From NCBI RefSeq assembly GCF_000745215.1, contig NZ_JQNK01000009.1:1488001-1552000 (forward strand): a stretch of 64,000 bases of DNA. Direction: 5' to 3'. Position 1 is the stretch's first letter; each line of letters begins with the position of its first letter. Position numbers and translations under genes: made by a program. A model generated the notes under the pieces. It made no database searches, was not told the DNA's origin, and saw only the letters and a list, made by a program, of their open reading frames with translations. This document shows, in pieces, positions 54,307 to 64,000 of this stretch. The DNA comes from Methylosinus sp. PW1. GTDB lineage: Bacteria > Pseudomonadota > Alphaproteobacteria > Rhizobiales > Beijerinckiaceae.

Positions 54307-54963
54307 TCAGCGCGGACGCGGCCGATCGGCGTCGATCGAGGCCAGAAAGGCGCGCAGCCCACGCGCGAGCTCTTCCCAATCGCGCAGCAGAGCGGCGGAA
54401 AAGCGCGCCTCTACATCCAGATTCTTCCAGCGCAGCGCCCAAATGCAGGGCGCCGAGCCGAGAAAGCCGGCGTCGCGACGCGGGCAGCGGGCGAAAAAAT
54501 CCCGGCCCTCCGGCGGCGCGAGATAGAGCAGCTCCAGCTCATAGGGCGTGCCCGGCTCGAAGCGCCGCATGACGAGGCCGCCCGGCCCGCCCCAGACCTC
54601 GCTCTCCAGAAATCGCGCATAGAGGCGCGAGGGTCGCTCGGCCGGATCGAGCGCCTCCTCGCGCGGCGCGAGCGTGACGAAGATGCGCATCGGATCCAGC
54701 TCCTCCGCGGCGCGCCGGCGCGGATCGGCGCTCGGCTTTTGCGGCGGCCCGAAATCCGGCGCCACGGCGACGAAGGAGAGGCGGTCCGGCGCGCCGCCGT
54801 AGCGCGTCGAATCGTCGCGCGCATAGGCGGGCGCATAGGCGAAGCGCGCCTCGCCGAGGCCGGCGGCGACAATGGCCGGCTCGGCCGCATCGGTCTTGCG
54901 CGTGAAGCGATAGCCCGCCGCGACGAGCAGAGCCAAAATCAGAGCGACGAGGAAGAGGCGCAT
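54307..54963 (-). CDS. Membrane-anchored protein of unknown function
   Basis: The protein has 218 residues with an N-terminal membrane helix (LFLVALILALLVAAGYRF) and an otherwise periplasmic beta-rich domain: ARFAYAPAYARDD, RLSFVAVAPDFGPP, RIFVTLAPREEALDP, RLYARFLESEVW. Two cysteines (FARCPRRD, SAPCIWAL) may pair. The layout suggests a substrate- or lipid-binding shell, but I recognise no family. It is convergent with the DUF3126 gene, 9 nt apart. Confidence 0.65.
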   Translation of the reverse strand: MRLFLVALILALLVAAGYRFTRKTDAAEPAIVAAGLGEARFAYAPAYARDDSTRYGGAPDRLSFVAVAPDFGPPQKPSADPRRRAAEELDPMRIFVTLAPREEALDPAERPSRLYARFLESEVWGGPGGLVMRRFEPGTPYELELLYLAPPEGRDFFARCPRRDAGFLGSAPCIWALRWKNLDVEARFSAALLRDWEELARGLRAFLASIDADRPRPR

Positions 54964-55124
54964 GATCCAAAGAAAGTGGAGCGAAGCCGATTCGGCGAGC
55001 TTAGCCGATTCAGGCCCGCGGCGCGCGGTTTCCTCTTTCGGCCAAAGACACTAGAAGGTCGGCGAACGCCCCTCGCGCCTCGCTCCGAGGCCGACCGCAA
55101 AGAGGGGCGCGGGAGACCAGGACC

Positions 55125-55652
55125 ATGCCTCTCTACAAGCTCGACGGCGTCGCGCCGCGCGTCCCGGCCTCCGGCCGCTTCTGGGTCGCGCCCGACGCTC
55201 AAGTCATCGGCCGCGTGCAGCTCGAGGAGGACGCCAACATCTGGTTCGGCTGCGTGCTGCGCGGCGACAATGAATGGATCACGGTCGGCGCGCGCAGCAA
55301 TATTCAGGACAATAGCGTCCTCCACACCGATATGGGCTTTCCGCTCGTCATCGGCGCCGATTGCACCATCGGCCATGGCGTCATTCTGCACAGCTGCCTC
55401 ATCGGCGAGGCCAGCCTGATCGGCATGGGCGCGACCATCCTCAATGGCGCGAAGATCGGCCGCAACTGCCTCGTCGGGGCCAATTCGCTGGTCACGGAGA
55501 ATAAGGAGTTCCCCGACAACAGCCTGATCGTCGGCTCGCCGGCGCGCGTCGTGCGCACGCTGGACGAAGGCGCGCTCGCCCGCAATCTCGAATCGGCGAA
55601 ACATTATGTCGAGAACGCCGAGCGCTACGCCAAAGGGCTGGAGGCGATCTGA
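55125..55652 (+). CDS. Gamma-class carbonic-anhydrase-family protein
   Basis: The protein has 175 residues and a left-handed beta-helix of hexapeptide repeats (VIGRVQLEEDANIWFGCVLR, NIQDNSVLHTDMG, GHGVILHSCLIGEASLIGMG). Metal-ligand His residues appear in SVLHTD, GHGVILHS. Relatives (YrdA, PaaY) are carbonic anhydrases or thioesterase helpers; complex I in some lineages carries such subunits. Activity cannot be told from sequence. It has its own upstream region of 160 nt. Confidence 0.92.
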   Translation: MPLYKLDGVAPRVPASGRFWVAPDAQVIGRVQLEEDANIWFGCVLRGDNEWITVGARSNIQDNSVLHTDMGFPLVIGADCTIGHGVILHSCLIGEASLIGMGATILNGAKIGRNCLVGANSLVTENKEFPDNSLIVGSPARVVRTLDEGALARNLESAKHYVENAERYAKGLEAI

Positions 55653-55694
55653 CCGTCGCGGCGCGCCCTGCCGAAGGGCGCGCCGCGCGCCGGC

Positions 55695-56318
55695 TCAGCG
55701 CGCGGCGAAGAGCGGAGCGTTGGGATCGTCGATCACGACCCAGACGTTCTGATCGAGCTGCGACTGGCGTTTGACGAAGCGATAGGGCGTGTTGGTCCAG
55801 GGCCGCACAGCATCGTTCATATTGTCGAGGACGAACTCGCCGCGATTGGTCTTCACCGTCAATATTGCATGGCCATCGCCATTCTTCTCCTTCACCACCG
55901 TCATCAGCAGCGCGGCGCGCGGATAGCCGAGCTCGACCAGCAGGCGGCGCTTCATCAGCGCATAATCCTCGCAATCGCCCTTGCCGTCGGTGGGATAGTC
56001 CCAGCGGTCGACGACGCCCCAATGATCCATGTCCGAGACCGGCTCGATCGCATGATTGACATGGGCGTTGACGCGCTGAATGTCCTTATAGGCTTTGGCG
56101 GTGAGATCGATGTCGCGCGGCCCGGCGGAAGCCTCGGCGGCGCATTCGCCGCGATAGCGATGACAAAAATCCAGCCAGCCATAGGGCACGCTCGTCTCCG
56201 GTCCGAGGGCCGCGTGGAGCAGATGCTCCGAGCCCGCCCAGCCGGGCGCCGTTCCCAAAATGGAGACCGCGCTGGCCAGCGCCGCGCTCATCGTCAGTCT
56301 CGCTACTCTACCCAACAT
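55695..56318 (-). CDS. Bacterial transglutaminase-like cysteine peptidase (BTLCP)
   Basis: The protein has 207 residues with a signal peptide (about 1-28, GTAPGWAG). The catalytic triad fits Cys in GKGDCEDYALMKRRLL, His in NGDGHAILTV and Asp in EFVLDNMNDAV. The family is related to LapG, which cleaves surface adhesins; many alphaproteobacteria have several copies without a LapD partner. It acts in the periplasm. The AT-rich DNA upstream probably holds its promoter. Confidence 0.88.
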   Translation of the reverse strand: MLGRVARLTMSAALASAVSILGTAPGWAGSEHLLHAALGPETSVPYGWLDFCHRYRGECAAEASAGPRDIDLTAKAYKDIQRVNAHVNHAIEPVSDMDHWGVVDRWDYPTDGKGDCEDYALMKRRLLVELGYPRAALLMTVVKEKNGDGHAILTVKTNRGEFVLDNMNDAVRPWTNTPYRFVKRQSQLDQNVWVVIDDPNAPLFAAR

Positions 56319-56727
56319 CTTCGTCGTCTCCCCGATGTGGAGACGAGATTAGTTTTATTGTTTTGCTTGCTCCGTAAGTCGATAGCTCAGTTTTTCGGCC
56401 AATCCGTTTAGATTTGACGACAATTTTTGTAAGTATACCAAGAGATGACCGAAATAGGCGGAATTTCGGGGTATTTTCAATAGGCCGCTGAAATTACGCC
56501 ATGTTCTCGCCGCCGCGCGGCGGCGCGTCCACGGGCCGAGACGGGGCTTTTTGCCCATGGAGGGCCGATTCGTTAACATGAGCCCCGGAATCGTCGTTAA
56601 CGGGCTTGCCGTGGCGGCGACGAGCGACGAAATTACGGCGGCGGCCATGGTTCGGTCTCAAAGGCGGCGTAGGGACCGGATTCGAGTTTCGATCGGGGTT
56701 CCGAGTTTGCATCGGGGTTCTAAGACG
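56319..56727. other. Intergenic region with AT-rich promoter zone and palindromes
   Basis: This is a 409-nt gap between the BTLCP gene (minus) and the next plus-strand gene. 56343-56480 is unusually AT-rich and probably drives the BTLCP gene. GCCGCCGCGCGGCGGC (56509-56524) is a perfect palindrome; a GGGC-TTTTT-GCCC hairpin follows. GTTAAC occurs twice, 24 nt apart (56572 and 56596). No convincing gene is present; a 97-codon minus frame has no start signal and low-complexity content. Confidence 0.4.
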
Positions 56728-57219
56728 ATGTTGCTGCGCTTCGCTATCGCTCTGGCGGTGAGCCTCATGGCCTTCGTCGTCGCAGATGCGCCGATCGCCG
56801 AGCCGCTCAATCGCGCGGCGGAGAACCCCTTTGTCGCCAGGCGCAATCCGCTCGAGAGCCATATGGACGAATGGCGGCTCGCCCTGCGCCTCTCCGGCGA
56901 GCAGGAGCGGCTATTCTCCGCCTTCGCGCAACAGCTGCATGCTCTGGTTCAAGATCGCGACGCCGCCATCGTCGCCGCGGCGATCGACCGCAATCGCGAC
57001 AGCGCCCCACGCGACCCCGGCGCGCCGCTGCGCGCCCGCGCCGATCGGCTGAGCCGCCATGTGGAAAATTTGCGCGCCCTCGCCGACGCCGAGAGCAGCT
57101 TCTTCGCCTCGCTCTCCGACGAGCAGCGCCGCATCGCCGATCGCGTGCTGCCCCGCGACGTGCTCGGCGCGCATGATCTGTTCCGCCGCCGCGGCATGCG
57201 CCCGGATCGGAACGGCTGA
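56728..57219 (+). CDS. Spy/CpxP-like periplasmic protein (tentative)
   Basis: The protein has 163 residues from ATG 56728, where a signal peptide starts (LLRFAIALAVSLMAFVVADA). The mature part is helical with two LTxxQ-like spots: ALRLSGEQERLFSAF and FFASLSDEQRRIADRVL. This is the pattern of Spy/CpxP envelope chaperones, though both motifs are imperfect. An open frame extends upstream to 56551 but runs through low-quality sequence. Confidence 0.6.
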   Translation: MLLRFAIALAVSLMAFVVADAPIAEPLNRAAENPFVARRNPLESHMDEWRLALRLSGEQERLFSAFAQQLHALVQDRDAAIVAAAIDRNRDSAPRDPGAPLRARADRLSRHVENLRALADAESSFFASLSDEQRRIADRVLPRDVLGAHDLFRRRGMRPDRNG

Positions 57220-57352
57220 TGGCCAGCGTCGATGACTGCGAATATGCGCGAGCCGCCTCCCTCGATCGATGAAAATCGTCTATCTGCCCAAATCGTCTAT
57301 CTGCCCAAGTAGACAAAGCTCGTAATCCCGCCCCTCGCCGCGAGACAAGAAA

Positions 57353-57841
57353 ATGACATCCGTTTCGCTCGCCTCGAGCGCCCGCCCCGCCCGCCGCGTC
57401 GCCGTCGGATTTTGGGGACTGCTGATCTGCGCCCTTTCGGCCGCGACGCCGGCGTCGCCGGCTCTCGCCGCCAATGGCGCGGACAAGCCGCCGGCGCTGG
57501 AGCCCGCGCCTGTCACACCCTCTGCGCCCGCCGCGCCTCCGGCGCTCGCGGGCAAATCGGCGCAGCCGGCGCCGGCGCCCGTGCGCAAGCGGCTCACCAA
57601 ATTCGAAGCGCGACGCATCCGCCACGCCTGCCAGGGGCGCGCCAATGAGCGCAACCTCGTCGGGCCGGAACGCGAGGCCTTTTTGGGACGCTGCTATTTC
57701 GGCCGCGTGTCGACGCGCGTCGAGCGGCAGCAATGCCGGCAGGAGGCCGCCGCGCGCGGGATAGAACGGGCGATCCAGCGCGCCTTCATTCAGGAATGCG
57801 TCCGCGAGCGCGTGCGCGCCAAGAGAGAACGCAAGGACTGA
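57353..57841 (+). CDS. Secreted PsiF-like Cys-repeat protein
   Basis: The protein has 162 residues with a signal peptide (about 15-40, VGFWGLLICALSAATPASPA ending ALAA). A Pro/Ala linker leads to a C-terminal domain with two PsiF-type units: IRHACQGRANERNLVGPERE then FLGRCYFGRV, and QQCRQEAAARGIERAIQRAF then IQECVRER. In PsiF each unit has two Cys and the helix between them. The role is unknown. A 17-bp tandem duplication (57273-57306) lies in its upstream region. Confidence 0.7.
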   Translation: MTSVSLASSARPARRVAVGFWGLLICALSAATPASPALAANGADKPPALEPAPVTPSAPAAPPALAGKSAQPAPAPVRKRLTKFEARRIRHACQGRANERNLVGPEREAFLGRCYFGRVSTRVERQQCRQEAAARGIERAIQRAFIQECVRERVRAKRERKD

Positions 57842-57923
57842 GCGCCGTTCCGGCGCGTTTGGGCAGACTGGCCGAGGGCGCTTTCCCGAACAGTCGTTCC
57901 GGCTCGGATCGAACCGGAACGAC
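57842..57923. terminator. Terminator hairpins between convergent genes
   Basis: GCGCCG-TTC-CGGCGC followed by GTTT (57842-57860) starts right after the PsiF-like stop. GTCGTTCCGG (57893-57902) and CCGGAACGAC (57914-57923) form a perfect 10-bp stem. They separate this gene from the convergent universal stress protein gene and can serve both. Confidence 0.55.
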
Positions 57924-57966
57924 GCTCGATCTCATTGCTCGGTCGCGCTTTCTTCACGCGAACATT

Positions 57967-58395
57967 CTATCGCCGCACCACCAGCACGGAGCATTTGGCG
58001 TGGCGGACGATGGTCTTGGCGTTGGAGCCGAGCAGATAGGTGGACATGGCCGGCCGATGCGAGCCGAGCACGATGAGATCGGCGCCCCACTCCTCCGCCT
58101 CCGCCAGCACCTCCGGATAGATCGCGCCGAAGCGCACCACCGTCGTCACCAGATTCTTGGGATAGTCGATCTTGGCCGCGACATCGGCGAGCTCCTGCTC
58201 CGCCGACGTGCGCAGCTCCTCGTCGAAATTCGGCGGGATGTAGTCGATGAAGGCGACGGGCACCAGAGATTGCACATTGATGAGCCGAAGCTTTGGCTGC
58301 GACGAGCCCTTGGCGAGGGCGAGCGCCTCGTCCAGCGCGAGCCGCGTGAGGTCCGGCTCTGTCAAATCGAGCGGAATGAGGATTTTCTCATGCAT
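57967..58395 (-). CDS. Universal stress protein (UspA family)
   Basis: The protein has 142 residues. The fold is clear: KILIPLDLTEPDLTRLALDE at the start and an ATP-binding-type loop GADLIVLGSHRPAMSTYLLGSNAKTIVRHAKCSVLVV at the end, with Gly-x2-x9-Gly-Ser replaced by a looser version (GSHRP...LLGSNA). It is a single-domain cytoplasmic Usp, possibly nucleotide-binding. It lies 66 nt downstream of the cyclic-nucleotide-gated channel on the same strand. Confidence 0.93.
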   Translation of the reverse strand: MHEKILIPLDLTEPDLTRLALDEALALAKGSSQPKLRLINVQSLVPVAFIDYIPPNFDEELRTSAEQELADVAAKIDYPKNLVTTVVRFGAIYPEVLAEAEEWGADLIVLGSHRPAMSTYLLGSNAKTIVRHAKCSVLVVRR

Positions 58396-58461
58396 GAGCG
58401 CTCCCTCCTTTCATTGATCTAAGACGTGGGCGCCCGTTTTGTCAGGGGCGTCCTCTCGCCT

Positions 58462-59733
58462 TCACGGGCCGTTCTCCTGCGGCGGAAGGTCGCGCGCATC
58501 GATCTCCGCTTCCACGAGATCGCCTTCGCGCAGACCGCCTTCCGGGGCCACGGGCCGGAACTCCGAGCGGCTCGCCGCGACCGCCTCTATATGGCGTCCG
58601 ATCTCCGGATTGCGCTGCGTGAAAACATGTAGGTCGAAAGCGTCGAGAATCAGCAGCTTTATCGGCGTCGCGGCGCGCACATTGGCGGTGCGCCGCGTCT
58701 TGCGCAAAAGCGCGATCTCGCCGAAGAACTGCCCCTCGCCGAGCCGCGCCGGCCCGCTCGGCAGTTCCACCTCCACCTCGCCGGCGGCGATGAAATACAT
58801 GGAATGCGCCGGCTCGCCGCGGCGCACGACCAGCGCGCCCGCCGGCAGGGATTGCGCGCGCAGGTAACGCATGATCTCGGCGATGGCCGATGCGTCGAGC
58901 GTGGCGAACAGCGGCGCCTTGGCCACCATGCTCCAGGTGACGACGAAATCGCGCCGGTGAATCTCCTCCGCGAAAGCGGTGGCGACGATGCCGACCGGCA
59001 GTCCGAGCATGACGAAGCCCATCACCATGGAGATTGCGGCGATGACGCGGCCCGCCGGCGTATGCGGCACCACATCGCCGTAGCCGACAGTCGCGATGGT
59101 CTGGATCGCCCACCACATGGCGGCGGGAATGGAGCGGAAAGCCTCCGGCTGCGCGTCATGCTCGGCGATATGCATTGCCGTCGCCATGAACAGCACCACG
59201 CCGAACAGCACGATGCCGGAAGCGGCGAGCGCTTTGCGCTCGGCCTCCAGCACGGCGAAGATGGAGCGTATGCCCGGCGAATAGCGCGCCAGCTTGAAGA
59301 AGCGCGCGAGGCGCAGGAATAAGAGCACGCGGAGATCCGCGGCGATGATGACGGAAAGATAGAATGGCGCGATGGCGATGAGATCGACCAGCGCCGAAAC
59401 CGAGCAGAAGAAGGCGAGCCGCGCGCGCCCAGGGCGCATGGCGGCATAGAGCGCATGGTCCGGCGCGCTCCAAATGCGCAGCGCATATTCGACGCTGAAA
59501 GCGGCGACGGCGACATATTCGACGACGCAGAAGAGCGCGCCATAGCGCGCGGCGTGGTCGGGATCGGATTCGAGGATCACCGCGCCGACGGAGAGGATGA
59601 CGAGCGCCATCAGCGCGCCATGGGTGATTTGCGCGGCGCGATCGCCGACGCCGCCGCTGTCGAGCAGAATATGGACGCGGCGACGGAGGCAGGATGGCGC
59701 CTCCTCGATCGCGGCGGCGCCTCGCTCGCTCAC
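58462..59733 (-). CDS. Cyclic-nucleotide-gated potassium channel
   Basis: The protein has 423 residues. Six membrane segments (S1-S6) with a selectivity filter [10 protein letters not shown] between S5 and S6. S4 ([18 protein letters not shown]) has several Arg/Lys as in voltage sensors. A C-terminal cyclic-nucleotide-binding domain (about 285-385) includes [20 protein letters not shown], with Glu-Ile-Ala-Leu and Arg of the phosphate-binding cassette. It resembles MloK1 of Mesorhizobium. Its start overlaps the alaS stop (ATGA), which suggests co-transcription. Confidence 0.93.
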   Translation of the reverse strand: MSERGAAAIEEAPSCLRRRVHILLDSGGVGDRAAQITHGALMALVILSVGAVILESDPDHAARYGALFCVVEYVAVAAFSVEYALRIWSAPDHALYAAMRPGRARLAFFCSVSALVDLIAIAPFYLSVIIAADLRVLLFLRLARFFKLARYSPGIRSIFAVLEAERKALAASGIVLFGVVLFMATAMHIAEHDAQPEAFRSIPAAMWWAIQTIATVGYGDVVPHTPAGRVIAAISMVMGFVMLGLPVGIVATAFAEEIHRRDFVVTWSMVAKAPLFATLDASAIAEIMRYLRAQSLPAGALVVRRGEPAHSMYFIAAGEVEVELPSGPARLGEGQFFGEIALLRKTRRTANVRAATPIKLLILDAFDLHVFTQRNPEIGRHIEAVAASRSEFRPVAPEGGLREGDLVEAEIDARDLPPQENGP

Positions 59734-62396
59734 TGCGCCGCCTTGGCCCGCAGCGTGTCCTCGATCGCCGTCAGCGCAGCTTCGAGCGCGGTGGCGTCCG
59801 GCCCGCCGGCCTGAGCGAGATCGGGCCGTCCGCCGCCGCCCTTGCCGCCGAGCTTCTCGGAAGCGACGCGCACCAGATCGACGGCGTTGTAGCGCGCGGT
59901 GAGATCGGCCGTCACGCCGACGACGACGCCCGCCTTGCCGTCGGCCGAGGCGTTGGCGATGGCGACGACGCCGGAGCCGAGCGTCTTCTTGGCCTCATCG
60001 ACGAGCGACTTCAAATCCTTGGCGTCTATTCCGCTGACCGCTTTGGCGAAGAGCTTGACGCCGGCCACCTCGCGGATCGGCTCCGCCCCGCCATTGCCGC
60101 CGCCGCCCATGGCCAGCTTGCGCTTGGCGTCGGCGAGCTCGCGCTCCAGGCTCTTGCGCTCCTCGATCAGGCTCGCGAGCCGGGCGGGCGCGTCCTCGAC
60201 GGAGGCGCGGACGAGCGCGGCGATCTCGCGCAGCGCCTTGGCCTCGGAAACGAGCTGCGCGCGGGCGCCTTCCGCCGTCTTGGCCTCTATGCGGCGCACG
60301 CCGGAGGCGACGGCTCCCTGCGAGACGATGCTGATGAGGCCGATGTCGCCGGTGCGACGCACATGGGTGCCACCGCAGAGCTCGACGGAAAAGGCGCGAT
60401 CGACGTCGATGGGGGCATGGCCCATGGCGACGACGCGCACCTCATCGCCATATTTCTCGCCGAACAGAGCGCGGGCGCCGGAGCGAATGGCCTCGTCCTG
60501 ACCCATCAGCCGAGTCTCGACCGGGGCGTTGTCCTGCACCACCTCATTGGCGATCTGCTCGACGGCGGCGATCTCGTCCTCGCTCAGCGGCTTTGGATGG
60601 GTGAAGTCGAAGCGCAGACGGTCCGGCGCGACGAGCGAGCCCTTTTGCGCGACATGATCGCCGAGCACGCGGCGCAAAGCCTCATGCAGAATATGCGTCG
60701 CCGAATGATTGGCGCGCACGGCGTTGCGGCGGGCGTGCTCGACTTCCAGCTCGAGGGCGAGGCCGGGGACGAGCGCGCCCTCCTCCACCACGCCCTCATG
60801 GACGAAGAGGCCGTGAACCTTCTTTTGCGTGTTGGTGACGCGAAAGCGCACGCCCTTGGCGCGCATCACGCCCATATCGCCGATCTGGCCGCCGGATTCG
60901 GCGTAGAAAGGGGTCTGATTGAGCAGCACGGCGCCGCGTGCGCCCGTCTCGAGCCGGAAGGTCTCTGCGCCTTCGTGGAGAAGGGCGACGATCTGGCCTT
61001 CGGACTTCTCCCGGTCATAGCCGAGAAATTCGGTCGCGCCGAGACGCTCCTCGAGCGCGAACCAGACGGCCTCGGTCGCGGTCTCGCCGGAGCCGGCCCA
61101 GGCCTTGCGGGCCTCGGCGCGCTGGCGCTCCATGGCGGTCTCGAAAGCGGCCTTGTCGACGACGATGCCGCGCGGGCGCAGCGCATCCTCGGTGAGATCG
61201 AGCGGAAAGCCGTAAGTGTCGTAGAGCTTGAAGGCGGTCTCGCCGGAAAAGCTCGCGCCGGCCGTGAGCGAGGCGCTCTCCTCGTCGAGGATGGAGAGGC
61301 CGCGCACGAGAGTCTGACGAAAGCGCGTCTCCTCGGTCAGCAGCGTGTCCCGAATGAGGCTTTCGGCGCGGGTCAGCTCGGGATAGGCGAGGCCCATCTC
61401 TGAGACCAGCTCGCCGACGAGGCGATGCATCAAAGGCTCGGCGGCGCCGAGAAGCTGCGCGTGGCGCATGGCGCGGCGCATGATTCGGCGCAACACATAG
61501 CCGCGGCCCTCATTGGAGGGCGTCACGCCATCGGCGACGAGAAAGGCCGAGGCGCGCAAATGATCGGCGATGACGCGATGGCTCGCCGCCTGTGGGCCGG
61601 CCGAATCGACATTGGTCGCGTCGGCCACGGCGCCGATGAGGCGGCGGAAGAGGTCGATCTCGAAAACCGAATGCACGCCCTGCAGAAGGGCGGCGATGCG
61701 CTCGAGGCCCATGCCGGTGTCGATCGAAGGCCGCGGCAAGGGCGCGCGTTCGCCGGGCGCGGTCTGATCATATTGCATGAAGACGAGGTTCCAGAACTCC
61801 AGAAACCGGTCGCCATCCTCGTCCGGGCTGCCGGGCGGGCCGCCGGCGACGCTGTCGCCTTGATCGAAGAAAATCTCCGAGCAAGGGCCGCAGGGGCCGA
61901 CGTCGCCCATGCTCCAGAAATTATCGGCCGTGGGGATGCGGATGATGCGATCGTCGGAGAAGCCGGCGATCTTTTTCCACAGCGAAAACGCCTCGTCATC
62001 GTCGTGATAGACGGTGACCAGCAGCTTTTCGCGCGGCAGGGCCAGCTCGCGGGAGACGAAGTTCCAGGCGAGCTCGATCGCGCCTTCCTTGAAATAATCG
62101 CCGAAGGAGAAATTGCCGAGCATCTCGAAAAAGGTCAGATGCCGGGCGGTATAGCCGACATTGTCGAGATCATTGTGCTTGCCGCCGGCGCGCATGCATT
62201 TCTGCGCCGTGGTGGCGCGCGCGTAATGGCGCTTCTCGAAGCCGGTGAAGACATTCTTGAACTGCACCATGCCGGCGTTGGTGAACATCAGCGTGGGGTC
62301 GTTCTGCGGGACGAGCGGCGAGGAGGCGACCTTCTCGTGTCCATTGCGCGAGAAATAGTCGAGGAAGGTCGAACGGATCTGGTTGACGCCACTCAT
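59730..62396 (-). CDS. alaS: Alanine--tRNA ligase
   Basis: The enzyme has 888 residues, full length. The N-terminal aminoacylation domain begins [20 protein letters not shown], with [16 protein letters not shown] and [20 protein letters not shown]. The editing domain shows [20 protein letters not shown] (zinc ligands His-x3-His) and [15 protein letters not shown]. The C-terminal DHHA1 domain ends with [11 protein letters not shown]. It follows recA on the same strand, 242 nt downstream, an order frequent in alphaproteobacteria. Confidence 0.97.
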   Translation of the reverse strand: MSGVNQIRSTFLDYFSRNGHEKVASSPLVPQNDPTLMFTNAGMVQFKNVFTGFEKRHYARATTAQKCMRAGGKHNDLDNVGYTARHLTFFEMLGNFSFGDYFKEGAIELAWNFVSRELALPREKLLVTVYHDDDEAFSLWKKIAGFSDDRIIRIPTADNFWSMGDVGPCGPCSEIFFDQGDSVAGGPPGSPDEDGDRFLEFWNLVFMQYDQTAPGERAPLPRPSIDTGMGLERIAALLQGVHSVFEIDLFRRLIGAVADATNVDSAGPQAASHRVIADHLRASAFLVADGVTPSNEGRGYVLRRIMRRAMRHAQLLGAAEPLMHRLVGELVSEMGLAYPELTRAESLIRDTLLTEETRFRQTLVRGLSILDEESASLTAGASFSGETAFKLYDTYGFPLDLTEDALRPRGIVVDKAAFETAMERQRAEARKAWAGSGETATEAVWFALEERLGATEFLGYDREKSEGQIVALLHEGAETFRLETGARGAVLLNQTPFYAESGGQIGDMGVMRAKGVRFRVTNTQKKVHGLFVHEGVVEEGALVPGLALELEVEHARRNAVRANHSATHILHEALRRVLGDHVAQKGSLVAPDRLRFDFTHPKPLSEDEIAAVEQIANEVVQDNAPVETRLMGQDEAIRSGARALFGEKYGDEVRVVAMGHAPIDVDRAFSVELCGGTHVRRTGDIGLISIVSQGAVASGVRRIEAKTAEGARAQLVSEAKALREIAALVRASVEDAPARLASLIEERKSLERELADAKRKLAMGGGGNGGAEPIREVAGVKLFAKAVSGIDAKDLKSLVDEAKKTLGSGVVAIANASADGKAGVVVGVTADLTARYNAVDLVRVASEKLGGKGGGGRPDLAQAGGPDATALEAALTAIEDTLRAKAAQ

Positions 62397-62588
62397 ATCG
62401 GTTCTTGTCGCCCGCTTGTTCGGCTCGAAATGCCATCGAACGCGCGCTCGGCCGTAACCGTCGCTGGGAAAAGGAAAAGGCCCGGCGCGAACCGAGCCCT
62501 TCTAGAGCATTTGTCCGCGAAGTGGAACAGGCGGCGCCGATCGCGGAAGGGGATGACGCTTCGGGAGTCTTCGCGCCGCGACCCCACC

Positions 62589-62609
62589 CCGGACGGCTGC
62601 GCCGTCCGG
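62589..62609. terminator. Palindrome downstream of recA
   Basis: CCGGACGGC and GCCGTCCGG form a perfect 9-bp stem around TGC, 30 nt after the recA stop (minus strand). The flanks (CCCCACC, CCTCCCCC) resemble the REP-like elements at 45705 and in addA, so it may be a repeat that also ends transcription. Confidence 0.5.
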
Positions 62610-62638
62610 CCCTCCCCCTGAAGGGTGGCCTCCCGCGT

Positions 62639-63718
<1,080 letters not shown>

Positions 63719-63831
63719 GGCGATGATTCCTTCTGGCACGGGTCGGGCGGCGGGCGCAACGCGAGATGCGGCCCCGGGGCGAAAGACTTGTGATGATTGG
63801 ATCGGTGGCGAACAGAAGATCGGATGGGCAG

Positions 63832-63874
63832 ATTGTATCCCATTTGTTCTCGTCGCCAAGTTCTTTTTTTGTTC
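63832..63874 (-). promoter_or_regulatory. recA promoter with alphaproteobacterial SOS box
   Basis: On the minus strand TTGGCG (63859-63854) and TACAAT (63837-63832) are -35 and -10 boxes with a 16-nt spacer. Adjacent on the upstream side, plus-strand GTTC (63860-63863), seven T, GTTC (63871-63874) match the LexA site GTTC-N7-GTTC known for alphaproteobacteria. LexA bound there would touch the -35 box. Nothing further is seen in 63875-64000. Confidence 0.85.
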
Positions 63875-64000
63875 TCGGTGATTTTTCCCGCGCAGTCCGG
63901 CTGGGCGCGGCCCCGGCGCGAGCCGAGGAATGGAACCGGCTTGAAGTCCGCGAGTTCCTCGGCGTAAGGGACCGCAGCCGGCCCTCGGCCTATTTCTCAT

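Noticed and set aside
56355..56648. 97-codon minus-strand ORF upstream of the BTLCP gene
   Set aside because: Low-complexity N-terminus, no ribosome site, and it runs through palindromic and AT-rich intergenic DNA.
59694..61403. 569-codon plus-strand open frame over alaS
   Set aside because: Antisense shadow of alanyl-tRNA synthetase.

Overview
This is a strongly GC-rich chromosomal window that looks alphaproteobacterial (Hyphomicrobiales/Rhizobiales, plausibly near the Methylocystaceae or Beijerinckiaceae; the family is an inference). The basis is the alpha-type AddAB helicase-nuclease, a GTTC-N7-GTTC LexA box at recA, DUF2778, DUF882, DUF3126 and BTLCP proteins, the NAD-regulator/phosphatase/HD gene cluster, and an acetolactate synthase leader attenuator. 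Most genes are housekeeping. The accessory material sits at a few seams.

Region by region: 1-10 kb holds addB (5' end cut off) and addA, separated by about 4 kb that contains four tandem 195-bp repeats, a MerR regulator with a DUF3471 domain, two more repeat copies and an MHS-type permease. 10-16 kb holds a TPR protein, a DUF2778 envelope protein, and a GAF-Fis regulator with its probable target aldehyde dehydrogenase. An AT-richer pair of unknown membrane-protein genes lies between regulator and target. 16-21 kb holds a tail-to-tail hicA/hicB pair, an HlyD-ABC-permease export operon and small envelope genes. 21-26 kb is the branched-chain amino acid set: leader peptide and attenuator, ilvB, ilvN, ilvC. 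26-34 kb holds two NTF2-like genes, phzF and Nudix genes, a fused aroK-aroB gene, a CorC-like membrane protein, a divergent hxlR/qorB pair with a clear operator, and kdsA. 34-42 kb holds queF, a POT transporter, a large secreted protein of unknown function beside tRNA-Leu(CAG), an NDUFA9-like protein and two methyltransferases. 42-50 kb holds a stand-alone CCG iron-sulphur protein, an XRE membrane regulator, a cupin-like protein without its metal motif, a DUF882 peptidase-like protein and the NAD-regulator operon. 50-53 kb holds a BglII/BstYI-type restriction enzyme with an MT-A70 adenine methylase, followed by tag. 53-64 kb holds secreted Cys-motif proteins, a gamma carbonic anhydrase, a transglutaminase-like peptidase, a universal stress protein, a cyclic-nucleotide-gated K+ channel, alaS and recA.

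Functional links: addAB, recA and tag are DNA repair. The ilv genes form one attenuated pathway. aroKB, kdsA and queF are core biosynthesis. The restriction-modification pair and the hicA/hicB pair are defence or stress modules. Palindromic repeat elements occur between genes and, in one case, in frame inside addA.

The items I rate most worth follow-up are the 195-bp repeat array around the MerR gene, the 40-bp palindromic element inside addA with a perfect copy elsewhere, the unknown membrane gene pair at 13465-14371, the convergent hicA/hicB, and the ilv attenuator.
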